NCBI RefSeq assembly: GCF_000420845.1
Contig: NZ_ATVS01000003.1
Location: forward strand, 62,001-126,000
Length of the DNA: 64,000 nucleotides
Source of the DNA: Butyrivibrio sp. AE3009
Lineage (GTDB): Bacteria; Bacillota; Clostridia; Lachnospirales; Lachnospiraceae
Direction: 5' to 3'
The number at the start of each line of letters is the position of its first letter. Positions within the stretch are counted from its first letter, which is position 1. This document shows, piece after piece, positions 9,401 to 18,369 of the stretch. The notes under the pieces are model-generated. The model worked only from the letters and a program-made list of their open reading frames with translations, was not told where the DNA came from and ran no database searches. Made by a program: the position numbers and the translations under genes.

Positions 9401-12400
9401 ACCTGTTCCTGCATCGAATCTTGCTACATGTGTACGGAAGGTCTTCATGTAGTCAACAAGTTCTGCATCCTTTGAACCAAATGTTTTGGAAGAATCAAGC
9501 CATACAACGTAGATGTATTTGCCATCTGTGTATACTTCAGGCTCATAGTCAGCAGTGTTGTCATCAAGAACTGCCTTGGCATCACTAAATGAATCAGTGT
9601 TGGCATCATATATGCTGTATACCAGCTTAGTCTGGTCAAGCGCTCCTCTCTGTGCATCATCTGTTACATAGAGAAGCATTGTTGTTCCATTTGCAGAAAC
9701 AAACAGCGGTTTTGCAGCGTTATACACATCAGAAACGAGCGTTCCATCAGCTGCAGCCACAGATGACTGTAATGAAGGCATTGCACTCAGTGTTTCAATT
9801 ATAAGTTCGTCTTCAATGGGAGTCTCTTCCAAAAATCCGTTTTCATCTACGGAGAGCTTCTGGAATCCACCCTTTGATCTGTCATAGATCACATAGTCTC
9901 CGGAAATGAGAGCGATGCTGGCAGACTTTTTCGCAAAATATCCTTTAACACCCATTTCGCCGGCAATTGACCACTTATCAAGACCCAGCGGTTTGTTTGT
10001 CATTGTCTTGGCAATGATGTTAAATTCAGTCTTTGCCTTACCGTATACACCTGCGGAAACCCACTGACCAAATCCTACACCTGCATAGGGCTCGATTCCG
10101 AATCCAAAGGCAAGATTGATATCTCCATACCACTTAGCATCTTCGAAGTTATAACCTACAGTTGTGGAAATGCTGCCTTCAGCAGTAAATTCGCAGTTAA
10201 CTGTAACAGGAATAACCCAGACAACAAGCTGTTTCTGAAGTGTTGCTGAGCCTTCGATCGTAACAATAACGCAGCCTTCAATGGAAGTTACGCTGTTGCT
10301 CCAGGCACCCTCAAGGTAACCAACGCAGTTGATATCTACAGAAGACTCAACACCCGGCATATTTGCCTTAAGGAACTTCTCATCCTGAACATTCTTAAGC
10401 CAGTCCTTATCCTTACGCATAAGGTTAGCTTTATAGGCGTCTGCTTTAAACTCCTCAAACTGTTCCTTAATGGACTTCTTTTCACCTGTGGTGGTTGTTG
10501 TTACACCTTCAGTTGAGTTATATGAATAAAGCTCATCCTTGTCTATATTGATACCGATTTTGATCTTGTTTTCTTCCAGAACGCAGTTTACAGGAAGCGC
10601 AGCAGGAAGAGAAATACTGTATTCCTGACCTCCGAGGATTGGAATATCATCGCTTACCTTAAATCCTGAGGCAGATCCGCCAAGATCAAGTTTGCTGATG
10701 ACAGGAACAGCATTTGTAACAGTTACGGTGCTTGTTCCCTTGAAGCCGCCATCTGAAGTTGTACAGGTAATTACAGCTGTTCCTGTTGCTACAGCCTTGA
10801 GCTTACCTGTTTTGGATACAGTAACCACCTTCTCATTGCTACTTCTCCAGGATACAGACTTGTTGGCTGCAGTCTTGGGGAATACCTGAGCTTTGAGATT
10901 AGTACTGTCGTTAACATTCATCGTAACGTTAGCGGGAGTTACAGTTACTCCTGTAACCTTGGATGCATCCTTGTCTTCATCATCGGGAGCAGAAACCTTG
11001 TAATTCTTCTTGGCGCTAAGTAAAGGCTTATTATTTGCGCCAATACTTATCTTCTTCAACTCAGCCTCTGTTCCGGAGTAGTTGACTTCCTTGAGATTCT
11101 TACAGCCTGCAAATGCACCTGCACCAATCTCGATCACAGTCTTATCAATATATACCTTTGTAACGTTTGTAAGTCCGTCAAAGGAGTTGGTACCAATGTA
11201 GGTGATTCCTTTCCCAACAACGACCTGTTCAATTGTCTCAGTATATGTATTCCAGGCAGGAATATCAGAACCGGTATAGTTCTTCATTCTGCCTGTACCG
11301 TTTGCCTTATTTACAAGAGAGATAACAAGTTTATTTCCTTCGGAATCATATTTCCACTTGGCGTTCTCACCGCAGTTGCCGGTTCTACCTACGCCGCCTG
11401 AGATCTCGACAAAGCGGTTGATAAGTGCATCGATATCATCAGCTTCAAAATAATTGTCTTCATCACCTGCGACGTTGATTAGGAGCTGTCTGTTGGAATC
11501 GCTGGGAGCAAGACCAACGCTGTAGGTGTAATAACCCTTATCTCTGAATGCTTCAGAGCTTGATACAATGGTATTTCTGTTGTCGCTGGGCTCACCGTCA
11601 CTGAATACGATGAGAGTCTTGATTCCTGCCTTTGACTCAGCCATCATTGACTGAGCGGCATCAAAGCCTTTGAGATAGTAAGTTCCGCCGTTGGCGCTCA
11701 ATCTGTTGGTACTTGCCTTGATTCTTCCTACATCTGTAGTAAAGCCCAGAACTTTTTTGGCATCACTTGCATATGAAACAATACCGATTCTGGTGTTGGA
11801 AACACGTCCGCCAACCTTATCAGCAAAAGCACATACCGCTGTCTTTAAGTTCTTTATTCTGTTGCCGGACATACTTCCGGATACGTCAAGAACAAGGATA
11901 ACATCTCTCTGAGGGAGTGTATTATCCCACTGTTTCCATTCAAAGGATTTGTATAGGTTGCCGGCATCCTTATAACTTGTATTTGTCTTTGGATAGTAGG
12001 CTGTAATCTTTTTGGTTGTAACTGAAGGAAGCGCTGAATCCTCCATCTGAGGAAGGCTTCCTGTGAAAATAATGGTATCCATTGAGGAGCAGCCGTCAAA
12101 AGCCTTCTCCTCTACCTTTTCAAGATTCTTGGAAAACTCTACTCTCTCGAGGCTGTCACAGCTGTCAAAAGCACTGTTTCCAACCTCAGTGATATTGTCT
12201 CCCATGACAACGCCCATAAGCTGATCCATGTCTTTAAAGCTGTTGTCATCGATTACTGTAATATTCTCATCAAATTCAACGAACTGAATGGTGTCCTCAA
12301 ATGCACCAAAGATATTAGCACCAGCTCCTGACACCTCTCCGGAACCGGTAATTACTGCGGTAGCAGACTCCTGATCAAGCTCCCAGGTAGCATTGCTTCC

Positions 12401-13921
12401 GCAGTTACCATATACTGTACAGCCTGCAAAAGCATTGCTTCCAATAGATGTTACACTTGAGGGAACATTAATTCTAAGAAGCTTGTCTCCATAGAAAGCC
12501 TCACTTTCGATGGTTGTTACACTATCGGGAATAATAACATTCTCAAGATTTGTACATCCGTAGAAAGCTCTTTTTCCAATAGTTGTAACACTTGAAGGAA
12601 TAGCTATTTCCTTAAGACTTGTAGCACCGTCGCAAGCAGAAGCAGGAATAACCTCCATTCCGTCCGCAAAGATAACGGAAGAAGCAGAATTATAGAAAAT
12701 ACTTCTTCCCATAGTTGTTACAGTTGATGGAATAAGAACTGTTCCAAGATTCTTACAATTATAAAATGCACTCTGGTCGATTTTTGTAAGTCCCTCAGGA
12801 AGTACTATCTGTGAAAGTGCTTCACATCCATAGAATGCACTGCTTCCGATAGTTGTAATTCCTTTAGAAACTTTAATCTCTGCCAGATTGTTACATCCAT
12901 AGAATGCACTGCTAGGAACTGTTTCAAGAGAAGAAGGCAGCACTATCTGTGTCAGCTTTTTACAATAAGCAAAAGCATAGGTGCCCATTGAACTCAGACC
13001 TGTAGGTATATTAACCTCTTCAAGCTGTGAACAGTTATAGAAAGCATTAGACTCTATCTTAGTTACGCTTTCAGGAATTACAACCTTCACGAGCTTAGAA
13101 CAGTAATTAAATGCATGATTGCCAATCTCGGTAACTGTATTTGGAAAAATAATTTTTTCAAGTACTGTAGCGTTAGAGCAAGCATAGGAAGGGATTCTAA
13201 CAGTACCTTCTTCAAATGTAATTTCCTTTACTGAACCTCTGAATGCATAGTTTCCTACAGTTTCTACATTAGAAGGAATGCTCAAGGTTACAAGAGCTGT
13301 TGCGCCATCAAATGCATAGTTTCCAATCTTGTTCAGAGAATCAGGAAGCTCTACATCTGCAAGAGCTTTACAATTCTGGAAAGAGTAAGTTCCGATAGAA
13401 ACTACCCCTTCCGGAATATTTACACTCTTTATAGTCGCATTTGATTTAAATGCGTTATTTCCAATTGCTGTAACAGTATACTGATCGTCAATTACAGCAG
13501 GTATATCAACTTTTTCGTCAGATCCTGTATATGCGGTAATTGTGGCATTGGTTCCGGAAACTGTGTAGGTGAAGTCACCGGAAGTCATCTCAGCTTCAAA
13601 CTCAGCTTCTTCCTCAACCTCATATTCCCAGTACTCTTCATCTGGATTCTCCGGGGTCTCAGGTTCAACAATGAGAAGATCTAAAGGATACAGATCCTCA
13701 TGCCATGAATAATCCTCACCGGTATCATATTCAGGCTCTTCAATATCATACGAGTATTCTACATACCCGGGCGCATTTTCTTCGATCTGCGCATCTTCAG
13801 TCTCAATCATAGCTGCATCATCGTAAGATTCAGATGCCACAGCCTGAAGCGGCAAAGCGGAAAATGCTGTCATGAATGCAAGGCCCAACCCCAGCACTCT
13901 TTTCAATACATTTCCTTTCAT
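6446..13921 (-). CDS. Giant secreted multidomain surface protein (BspA-LRR / VWA / Big_2 / CARDB-like / MBG-like)
   Basis: A 2491-aa protein with a signal peptide (MKGNVLKR, hydrophobic core, cut near AVASES about 30). An acidic Tyr/Glu-rich linker follows (about 32-115), then about a dozen BspA-type leucine-rich repeats (about 115-640; recurring xAFxxCxxL and xVTTIGxxAF). A VWA domain (about 672-850) has MIDAS DVSGS. There is one more LRR group (about 880-970) and a Big_2 Ig-like domain (about 987-1078). A mixed region (1080-1750) has possible beta-propeller-like stretches. CARDB-like modules (about 1750-1950) come next, then several MBG/YDG-like repeats (GNYSG, GNYTG, GKGNF) to the end. No LPxTG motif, SLH domain or C-terminal membrane helix is visible, so the anchor is unclear. 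GGAGG lies upstream of the start. Likely an adhesin or matrix-binding protein; ligand unknown. Confidence 0.9.
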   Translation of the reverse strand: MKGNVLKRVLGLGLAFMTAFSALPLQAVASESYDDAAMIETEDAQIEENAPGYVEYSYDIEEPEYDTGEDYSWHEDLYPLDLLIVEPETPENPDEEYWEYEVEEEAEFEAEMTSGDFTYTVSGTNATITAYTGSDEKVDIPAVIDDQYTVTAIGNNAFKSNATIKSVNIPEGVVSIGTYSFQNCKALADVELPDSLNKIGNYAFDGATALVTLSIPSNVETVGNYAFRGSVKEITFEEGTVRIPSYACSNATVLEKIIFPNTVTEIGNHAFNYCSKLVKVVIPESVTKIESNAFYNCSQLEEVNIPTGLSSMGTYAFAYCKKLTQIVLPSSLETVPSSAFYGCNNLAEIKVSKGITTIGSSAFYGCEALSQIVLPEGLTKIDQSAFYNCKNLGTVLIPSTVTTMGRSIFYNSASSVIFADGMEVIPASACDGATSLKEIAIPSSVTTIGKRAFYGCTNLENVIIPDSVTTIESEAFYGDKLLRINVPSSVTSIGSNAFAGCTVYGNCGSNATWELDQESATAVITGSGEVSGAGANIFGAFEDTIQFVEFDENITVIDDNSFKDMDQLMGVVMGDNITEVGNSAFDSCDSLERVEFSKNLEKVEEKAFDGCSSMDTIIFTGSLPQMEDSALPSVTTKKITAYYPKTNTSYKDAGNLYKSFEWKQWDNTLPQRDVILVLDVSGSMSGNRIKNLKTAVCAFADKVGGRVSNTRIGIVSYASDAKKVLGFTTDVGRIKASTNRLSANGGTYYLKGFDAAQSMMAESKAGIKTLIVFSDGEPSDNRNTIVSSSEAFRDKGYYTYSVGLAPSDSNRQLLINVAGDEDNYFEADDIDALINRFVEISGGVGRTGNCGENAKWKYDSEGNKLVISLVNKANGTGRMKNYTGSDIPAWNTYTETIEQVVVGKGITYIGTNSFDGLTNVTKVYIDKTVIEIGAGAFAGCKNLKEVNYSGTEAELKKISIGANNKPLLSAKKNYKVSAPDDEDKDASKVTGVTVTPANVTMNVNDSTNLKAQVFPKTAANKSVSWRSSNEKVVTVSKTGKLKAVATGTAVITCTTSDGGFKGTSTVTVTNAVPVISKLDLGGSASGFKVSDDIPILGGQEYSISLPAALPVNCVLEENKIKIGINIDKDELYSYNSTEGVTTTTTGEKKSIKEQFEEFKADAYKANLMRKDKDWLKNVQDEKFLKANMPGVESSVDINCVGYLEGAWSNSVTSIEGCVIVTIEGSATLQKQLVVWVIPVTVNCEFTAEGSISTTVGYNFEDAKWYGDINLAFGFGIEPYAGVGFGQWVSAGVYGKAKTEFNIIAKTMTNKPLGLDKWSIAGEMGVKGYFAKKSASIALISGDYVIYDRSKGGFQKLSVDENGFLEETPIEDELIIETLSAMPSLQSSVAAADGTLVSDVYNAAKPLFVSANGTTMLLYVTDDAQRGALDQTKLVYSIYDANTDSFSDAKAVLDDNTADYEPEVYTDGKYIYVVWLDSSKTFGSKDAELVDYMKTFRTHVARFDAGTGEFVDLGSPQTEDHYTYLPKLYMDGSKLSLAYVVNKDDAIFGSSDGNVVYRAEYANGNWSVAGEEAGYKAVTSLAFGKSDSNGVSVAFAADMDNDLTTSDQELYIWNTNGSKTKIYEGNISALSYTKIPGKSGNFLAANVNGGLYYVNGSTLTNVLPDGTMNNDTKFVVNGNNVYYLLSSSESRNIAVSNYDSGNWGTALLTYESAYVDSFSLIDGKVAYLYSEAKSGNKGVWNVTSSIKVLKSTGYSDVELETADYAISDAYAGAKIPLSLYIKNNGTSRLRKVTATASYNGEELASSTLSVDIMPGDVKPYDFSFDIPKDLSKGGDFVISVSAENDSNEANNSRTISLKKADLEVRASYDYNGDTPYVIVTVLNNGVCDSNMKLTVTDEKGKKFLEEKALIKAGESSTFYEPYEEGITQTLTATVTGDAPEFYEMNNTTWVRVGEEDDDLTAGAFNVKFKDIVSDPYMGLTYNSEKNRFETVYTGSEIKPEIVVSGLNGVLKEGVDYTVKYAGNVNVSAKNKTATITVTGKGNYSGKKVLKVTILPADLEKAMNTYKTLEVPKVIKVQSGKKAAPSIYYNGSYALKASDMTLSKTSAIKADTTVDIVGKGNFTGVLKDVPVAVLTAQEIKQLTIKAQVKPGEHVYNGKEQKAELIVTAGASTTALTEGTDYAVIYRNNVNAGTATVTVKARGEYIGSDTKTFKILPDRVSDISTSIKGTVYYSPDGAKPEVVVTKTTGESEVLVEGKDFKLSFTGNKKITTAKSKAKYTVTFIGNYKGHAPKKDVKFSINRASISKADVVVSDMVYSKPGTYMSKPVVSLNGKALSTKDYTVKYYVNGSLVTAKNKVKLDEVNSKEIKVTIQGTGNYTGSVSKTYKVVKALNNIDLSKAKIVAKAKKGKKDVAVGNQQYTGQEIQPRIRVLVKSGNSWIKVSPEYYTVTYVNNINPGKATILITGDCKNAVGGKTAEFKIVNKKLDLIKFLFG

Positions 13922-13964
13922 TACTGAAAGCTCCTCCTTGGTAATTTAGTGAAAACCGGTCAAT

Positions 13965-13973
13965 ATTATAGCA
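13965..13973 (-). promoter_or_regulatory. Extended -10 promoter of the giant surface-protein gene
   Basis: Minus strand TGC-TATAAT, an extended -10 (TATAAT at 13965-13970) about 44 bases before the start codon. No convincing -35 is seen at 17 bp. The 162-base gap to the isomerase gene also holds that gene's terminator. Confidence 0.6.
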
Positions 13974-14029
13974 TAACTTAACTCCATATTCACTAATTAA
14001 AATCGTAGATAAAAAACATATTTGAGGGC

Positions 14030-14063
14030 AAAAAAAGGCACTCACAATCTCTGTGAGCGCCTG
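14030..14063 (-). terminator. Terminator of the xylB-isomerase operon
   Basis: Hairpin AGGCGCTCAC (14062-14053) / GTGAGTGCCT (14045-14036) on the minus strand, followed by a run of seven T. It lies just after the isomerase stop. Confidence 0.9.
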
Positions 14064-14083
14064 TAAATTATGCCGAGTAATGA

Positions 14084-15562
14084 TTAAGCGAATGGATTCT
14101 CTGTAGGATAAGGAAGTGATGCAGGCTGGTTGTAGCCGATTACTTCTGCTCCTGCGTACTTGAATACCTCATAAAGAGCCTTGCCGAAGTGTCCGAAAGC
14201 AACTGCTCCGTGGTGAGGGAAGTTGTGCTGGATGAGAATGTGTCTGTAGAATCTTCCCATCTCAGGAATAGCGAATACACCGATACCACCGAAGGACTGT
14301 GTAGCTACAGGAAGAACCTCACCCTGTGCAACATATGCCTTAAGATGATTGTCAGATGTGCTCTGAAGTCTGAAGAATGTGATATCGCCGGGGATGATGT
14401 CACCCTCAAGTGTTCCCTGTGTTACTTCCTCAGGAAGGTTTCTAGCCATGATTCTCTGGAACTTCATCTCGCAGCTTGAAAGCTTGCTTGTGCAGGTATT
14501 TCCGCAGTGGAAGCCCATGAATGTATCTGTGTGCTTGTAGTCGAACTTGCCCTTGATGGACTGCTCATACATATCTGCAGGTACAGAGTTGTTGATATCA
14601 AGAAGTGTAACAGCGTCATCAGATACGCAAGTTCCGATGAACTCTGAAATAGCACCGTAAATATCTACCTCGCAGGATACAGGAATTCCTCTTCCTGTAA
14701 GTCTTGAGTTAACGTAGCAAGGAACGAAACCAAACTGTGTCTGGAATGCAGGCCAGCACTTACCGGCGATTGCAACATACTTCTTGCCGCCTCTGTGTCC
14801 CTCGATCCAATCAAGAAGTGTAAGCTCATACTGAGCAAGCTTCTCAAGGATTTCAGGCTTCTTGTTGCCTGCGCCAAGATCCTTCTCCATATCAGCCTTG
14901 ATCTCAGCGATTCTGGGATCACCTGCGTGCTTGTTGAAGGACTCGAAAAGATCAAGCTCTGAGTTCTCTTCAATCTCTGCACCGAGGTTGTAGATCTGCT
15001 GGATAGGTGCGTTACAAGCAAGGAAGTTCATAGGACGAGGACCGAAAGAAATAACCTTAAGGTTAGCAAGTCCATCAAGTGCTCTTGCGATCGGAACGAA
15101 CTCGTTGATCATCTTAGCGCACTCCTCTGCTGTTCCAACAGGATACTCAGGAATATAAGCCTTTACGCCGCGAAGGTGAAGGTTGTAGCTAGCATTGAGC
15201 ATTCCGCAGTAAGCATCACCTCTGCCGTCGATAAGGTCACCCTGTGACTCCTCTGCAGCTGCGCAGAACATTACAGGTCCATCGAATTTCTGAGCAAGCA
15301 GTGTCTCTGAAATTTCAGGTCCGAAGTTGCCAAGATATACGCAAAGTGCATTACATCCTGCCTTCTTAACATCCTCAAGAGCCTCAAGTGTCTGAGTCTC
15401 GCTCTCGATGATGCAAACAGGACACTCATAAACGTCCTTATCGTTAAAGTTCTTCTTGTATGCCTCTACAAGTGCCTTTCTTCTGTTTACTGCAAGTGAA
15501 GCTGGGAAGCAGTCACGGCTTACAGCAACAAGTCCAATTTTTACCTCTGGAATGTTAATCAT
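14084..15562 (-). CDS. L-fucose/L-arabinose isomerase family protein
   Basis: This 492-aa cytosolic protein has the FucI/AraA-type fold and would interconvert an aldose and its ketose with a divalent metal. Candidate metal or catalytic residues are the Glu and Asp of SCEVDIYGA (about residue 300), the Asp of LLDINN (about 325) and a His in GFHCGNT. The C-terminus has HNFPHHGAVAFGHFG, a conserved histidine-rich segment in this group. The family is not classical FucI or AraA, and its true substrate is not evident. It is the last gene after xylulokinase (91-base gap) and is closed by a strong terminator. With a kinase of the xylulokinase group next door, a pentose or deoxy-hexose route to a phosphorylated ketose is likely (inference). 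Confidence 0.82.
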   Translation of the reverse strand: MINIPEVKIGLVAVSRDCFPASLAVNRRKALVEAYKKNFNDKDVYECPVCIIESETQTLEALEDVKKAGCNALCVYLGNFGPEISETLLAQKFDGPVMFCAAAEESQGDLIDGRGDAYCGMLNASYNLHLRGVKAYIPEYPVGTAEECAKMINEFVPIARALDGLANLKVISFGPRPMNFLACNAPIQQIYNLGAEIEENSELDLFESFNKHAGDPRIAEIKADMEKDLGAGNKKPEILEKLAQYELTLLDWIEGHRGGKKYVAIAGKCWPAFQTQFGFVPCYVNSRLTGRGIPVSCEVDIYGAISEFIGTCVSDDAVTLLDINNSVPADMYEQSIKGKFDYKHTDTFMGFHCGNTCTSKLSSCEMKFQRIMARNLPEEVTQGTLEGDIIPGDITFFRLQSTSDNHLKAYVAQGEVLPVATQSFGGIGVFAIPEMGRFYRHILIQHNFPHHGAVAFGHFGKALYEVFKYAGAEVIGYNQPASLPYPTENPFA

Positions 15563-15653
15563 AAAAAATCCCCTTTCTAAACCCTTAAAAACTATATTTG
15601 TAGGCTTTCGCCCGGTTAACTAAATTATTTATGTCAATAACAAGTAAATATCA

Positions 15654-17177
15654 TTATAACTGTGCAAGCTCTTTATAATCATCCTTAAGATCTGTATAGA
15701 GTTTCTGATAAAGCTTGTGATACTTAGCATACTTCTCAGCGTTCTCTGCTACAGGTGCTGTTTCAGCTGACTTGGTAATGATCTTGTCGCAGGCAGCCTG
15801 AACACTCTCAAATATTCCACTTCCTACACCGGCGAGAATAGCAACGCCAAGTGCGGGACCCTCTTCCTGTTTGATAGTAGCTACGTTGCAGCCATAGAGA
15901 TCAGAAAGCATCTGTCTCCAGATCTTGCTCTTACCACCGCCGCCGCAAGCCATCATATCATTAACCTTAACACCCATTTCGTTAAGAATCTCATTGCAAT
16001 CACAAAGTGAATAGGAAACACCTTCCATAACTGCTCTCAAGAGGTGCTTTTGTGAATGGAAGCCTGAAAGTCCGAAGAATACGCCTCTTGCCTCTGCATC
16101 GAGATGAGGTGTTCTCTCACCGTTAAGATAAGGCAGATATACAAGTCTGTCACTTCCTACAGGAACGCTCTCAATATCCTCGTTGATAAGATCATAAGGA
16201 TCTACGCCAAGCTCCTGTGCTTTGGTAATATAGCTCTGGCAGAAGTTATCTCTGAACCACTTAAGTGAGAAACCTGCAGCCTGTGTAACCCCCATGATAT
16301 GCCATGCACCGGGAACAGCGCAGCAGCAGGTATGTACACGTCCCTTAGGATCGATGCTTACTTTATCTGTGTGAGCAAATACAACTCCGGAAGTACCGAT
16401 TGTAGTAAATGCTGTACCTTCCTTAACGACACCGGTTCCGACAGCAGCTGCTGCATTATCGCCGGCACCACCAACTACTACAGTCTCAGTTGAAAGACCA
16501 AGATCTGCGGCAACGTCAGCCTTAACTTTGCCTGTAACTTCGCAGGACTCATACATCTTGCCAAGAAGTGCTCTGTCAATCTCAAGCTTATCAAGAACTT
16601 CCTGTGACCAGTCTCTCTTGGCTACATCCATGAGCTGCATACCTGAAGCATCTGAAACCTCAGTAGCAAACTCGCCTGTAAGAATATATCTGATATAATC
16701 CTTAGGAAGAAGGATGTGTTTACATCTCTTGTAATTCTCGGGCTCATTCTTTCTAACCCAGAGAATCTTGGCAGCGGTCCAACCTGTAAGAGGTGGATTG
16801 GCTGTGATCTCAATCCATTTCTCTCTTGGCATGATCTTAAGCATATCTTCTACTTCTGCGCCAGTTCTCTGATCACACCAGATAATTGAAGGTCTGATAA
16901 CCTCACCATTCTCATCCAGCATTACGAGACCGTGCATCTGTCCTGAAATACCGATACCTTTGATCTCATCGGGCTGTGCGCCAACCTTTTTAACCACCTC
17001 TTTAACAGTGTATAAAACTGCATCTCTCCAGTCCTCAGGTCTCTGCTCTGCCCAACCGTTATGAGGTGTAAGAAGATCGTACTCCTTGGATACGGAACCA
17101 AGTGCTACTCCGTTCTCATCAAAAAGTACAGTCTTAGTAGCCGATGTTCCAACATCAATTCCTAATAAGTATCTCAT
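15654..17177 (-). CDS. xylB: Xylulokinase (FGGY family carbohydrate kinase)
   Basis: This 507-aa FGGY kinase should phosphorylate D-xylulose or a related ketose with ATP. The N-terminus LGIDVGTSATKTVLFD is the first phosphate-binding motif. GISGQMHGLVMLD and WCDQRT are typical of XylB (the Gln-Met-His contacts the sugar). GGAGDNAAAAVGTG lies in the middle, and ACGGGGKSKIWRQM is the C-terminal FGGY signature. Length matches XylB (about 490-510 aa). It is preceded by a strong sigma-A promoter with a 24-bp LacI-type palindrome directly after the -10, and followed by an isomerase. The pairing with a FucI/AraA-like isomerase rather than XylA means the ketose may not be xylulose. Confidence 0.9.
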   Translation of the reverse strand: MRYLLGIDVGTSATKTVLFDENGVALGSVSKEYDLLTPHNGWAEQRPEDWRDAVLYTVKEVVKKVGAQPDEIKGIGISGQMHGLVMLDENGEVIRPSIIWCDQRTGAEVEDMLKIMPREKWIEITANPPLTGWTAAKILWVRKNEPENYKRCKHILLPKDYIRYILTGEFATEVSDASGMQLMDVAKRDWSQEVLDKLEIDRALLGKMYESCEVTGKVKADVAADLGLSTETVVVGGAGDNAAAAVGTGVVKEGTAFTTIGTSGVVFAHTDKVSIDPKGRVHTCCCAVPGAWHIMGVTQAAGFSLKWFRDNFCQSYITKAQELGVDPYDLINEDIESVPVGSDRLVYLPYLNGERTPHLDAEARGVFFGLSGFHSQKHLLRAVMEGVSYSLCDCNEILNEMGVKVNDMMACGGGGKSKIWRQMLSDLYGCNVATIKQEEGPALGVAILAGVGSGIFESVQAACDKIITKSAETAPVAENAEKYAKYHKLYQKLYTDLKDDYKELAQL

Positions 17178-17212
17178 ACCTTTTCTCCAATCTTGTATTT
17201 ACCCTTAAAACC

Positions 17213-17236
17213 TGATGTGTGTACGTTAACACATCA
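17213..17236 (-). promoter_or_regulatory. LacI-type operator before xylB
   Basis: A 24-bp palindrome centred on CpG (17224/17225). Outer arms TGATGTGT and ACACATCA match perfectly, and only two positions per half-site fail to pair. It starts 6 bases after the -10 box, so a bound repressor would block initiation. The adjacent LacI-family gene ends about 100 bases upstream and is the obvious candidate ligand. Confidence 0.82.
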
Positions 17237-17242
17237 CTTAAA

Positions 17243-17271
17243 ATATTAAAAAGGAACCCAGTGTTTGTCAA
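17243..17271 (-). promoter_or_regulatory. Sigma-A promoter of xylB-isomerase
   Basis: Minus-strand -35 TTGACA (17266-17271), exactly 17-bp spacer, -10 TAATAT (17243-17248). No strong terminator is visible between the LacI gene stop and this promoter. Confidence 0.85.
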
Positions 17272-17340
17272 GAGAACAGCCCCCATAAAAATAACCAAAA
17301 ATCAGGGGCAAAAACTGATAATAATTCCTTTTTTCCAAAT

Positions 17341-18369
17341 TTAAATATTCTGTTCAATATGTATGCTAAGCTCGGTGTAATTAATCTTATTTGGCTGTAT
17401 GCCATAGGCAAGATAGTTAAATAACAGCTCCAGCGGCAATTCTCCCTGTTTCTCCGGTTCCTGACAGATCGTAGCGCTTATGATACCGTCTCTGAACATA
17501 TCATATTGGATAGGAACAAGGTCATTGGTGATTATCTTGATCTTATTTTTCTTATCCTCGGCGGCGATTATCCTGCATATGCTGTAATCCATAGGATTGA
17601 TCACATATACAACATTTGTCTCGGGAGCTTTTTTGAGCATCTGCCTTACAGCTCTCTTATTCTGAGCCTTATCGGAGGTAATATCCCATTTCCCCAAAAT
17701 CTTCATCTCGGGATAACGCATATCTGCTTCATTCAAAAAGCCGTGTATTCTCTCATCGGCACTTTCACGAATGCTTCCGAACTCCGAAAAGAAACATACT
17801 CTCGAATCTGCCCCGCCTGTCATAGCGGCAAGTCCGGCTGCCAATCTTCCTGAAGACACATAGTCGCAGCCCACATAAGCTATGGAATCAATACCCTCAA
17901 TCTTACTGTTATAGAATACTATCGGAAATGGTCTCTTCCTTGCTTCATCAGCAATAAGCTTATTGATAGATGAATCCTTGCCAAGAATGCAGGCACCGTC
18001 ATAGTGGCCTATAGTCTCTGATAATTCCTTAAGAAGCTTCTCTTCATCAGCAGTCTTTTCAGGATAATCAAAAACATCAGTCTCTACTCCGTAGGCCTTG
18101 AGTTCCTGAATTTTCTTCTCAGCGCTCTGTCTTACCGGGATAAAAAAGGGATTGTGCAGAGTCTTGGGCATCATATAGAGAAACTTGAGTTTCTTCTTCA
18201 TAACCGCAAGGCCCTGCGCCACCCTGTTAGGCTCATAATTAAGTTGTTCCATGGCCTTCTCAACCTTGGTTCTGGTCTCAGCCTTCACATAACCTCTGTT
18301 GTGAAGGACTCTGTCGACAGTACCTATTGAAACACCGGCCATCTTAGCAATTTCAATTATTGTCGCCAT
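17341..18369 (-). CDS. LacI-family transcriptional regulator
   Basis: This 342-aa regulator has an N-terminal LacI helix-turn-helix (IIEIAKMAGVSIGTVDRVL, about residues 3-21) and hinge helix (YEPNRVAQGLA, about 50-60). It is followed by a periplasmic-binding-protein-type sugar sensor domain. The TVDRVL variant is common in LacI proteins that resemble ribose-binding proteins. Its start overlaps the end of the DUF4867 gene by 17 bases, so the two are translated from one message. Downstream lies the xylB promoter with a CpG-centred palindrome, the likely target. The effector is probably the sugar or sugar phosphate handled by the neighbouring enzymes (inference). Confidence 0.92.
   Translation of the reverse strand: MATIIEIAKMAGVSIGTVDRVLHNRGYVKAETRTKVEKAMEQLNYEPNRVAQGLAVMKKKLKFLYMMPKTLHNPFFIPVRQSAEKKIQELKAYGVETDVFDYPEKTADEEKLLKELSETIGHYDGACILGKDSSINKLIADEARKRPFPIVFYNSKIEGIDSIAYVGCDYVSSGRLAAGLAAMTGGADSRVCFFSEFGSIRESADERIHGFLNEADMRYPEMKILGKWDITSDKAQNKRAVRQMLKKAPETNVVYVINPMDYSICRIIAAEDKKNKIKIITNDLVPIQYDMFRDGIISATICQEPEKQGELPLELLFNYLAYGIQPNKINYTELSIHIEQNI

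Noticed and set aside
12400-13450. Repeated DNA in the giant gene as a possible CRISPR or tandem repeat array
   Set aside because: The period follows leucine-rich repeat codons (about 23 residues) with diverged sequence; no identical repeats or spacers.
17280-17340. GCCCC...GGGGC pairing as a terminator after the LacI gene
   Set aside because: Only a 5-6 bp stem with a loop of about 20 bases and no proper T-run.
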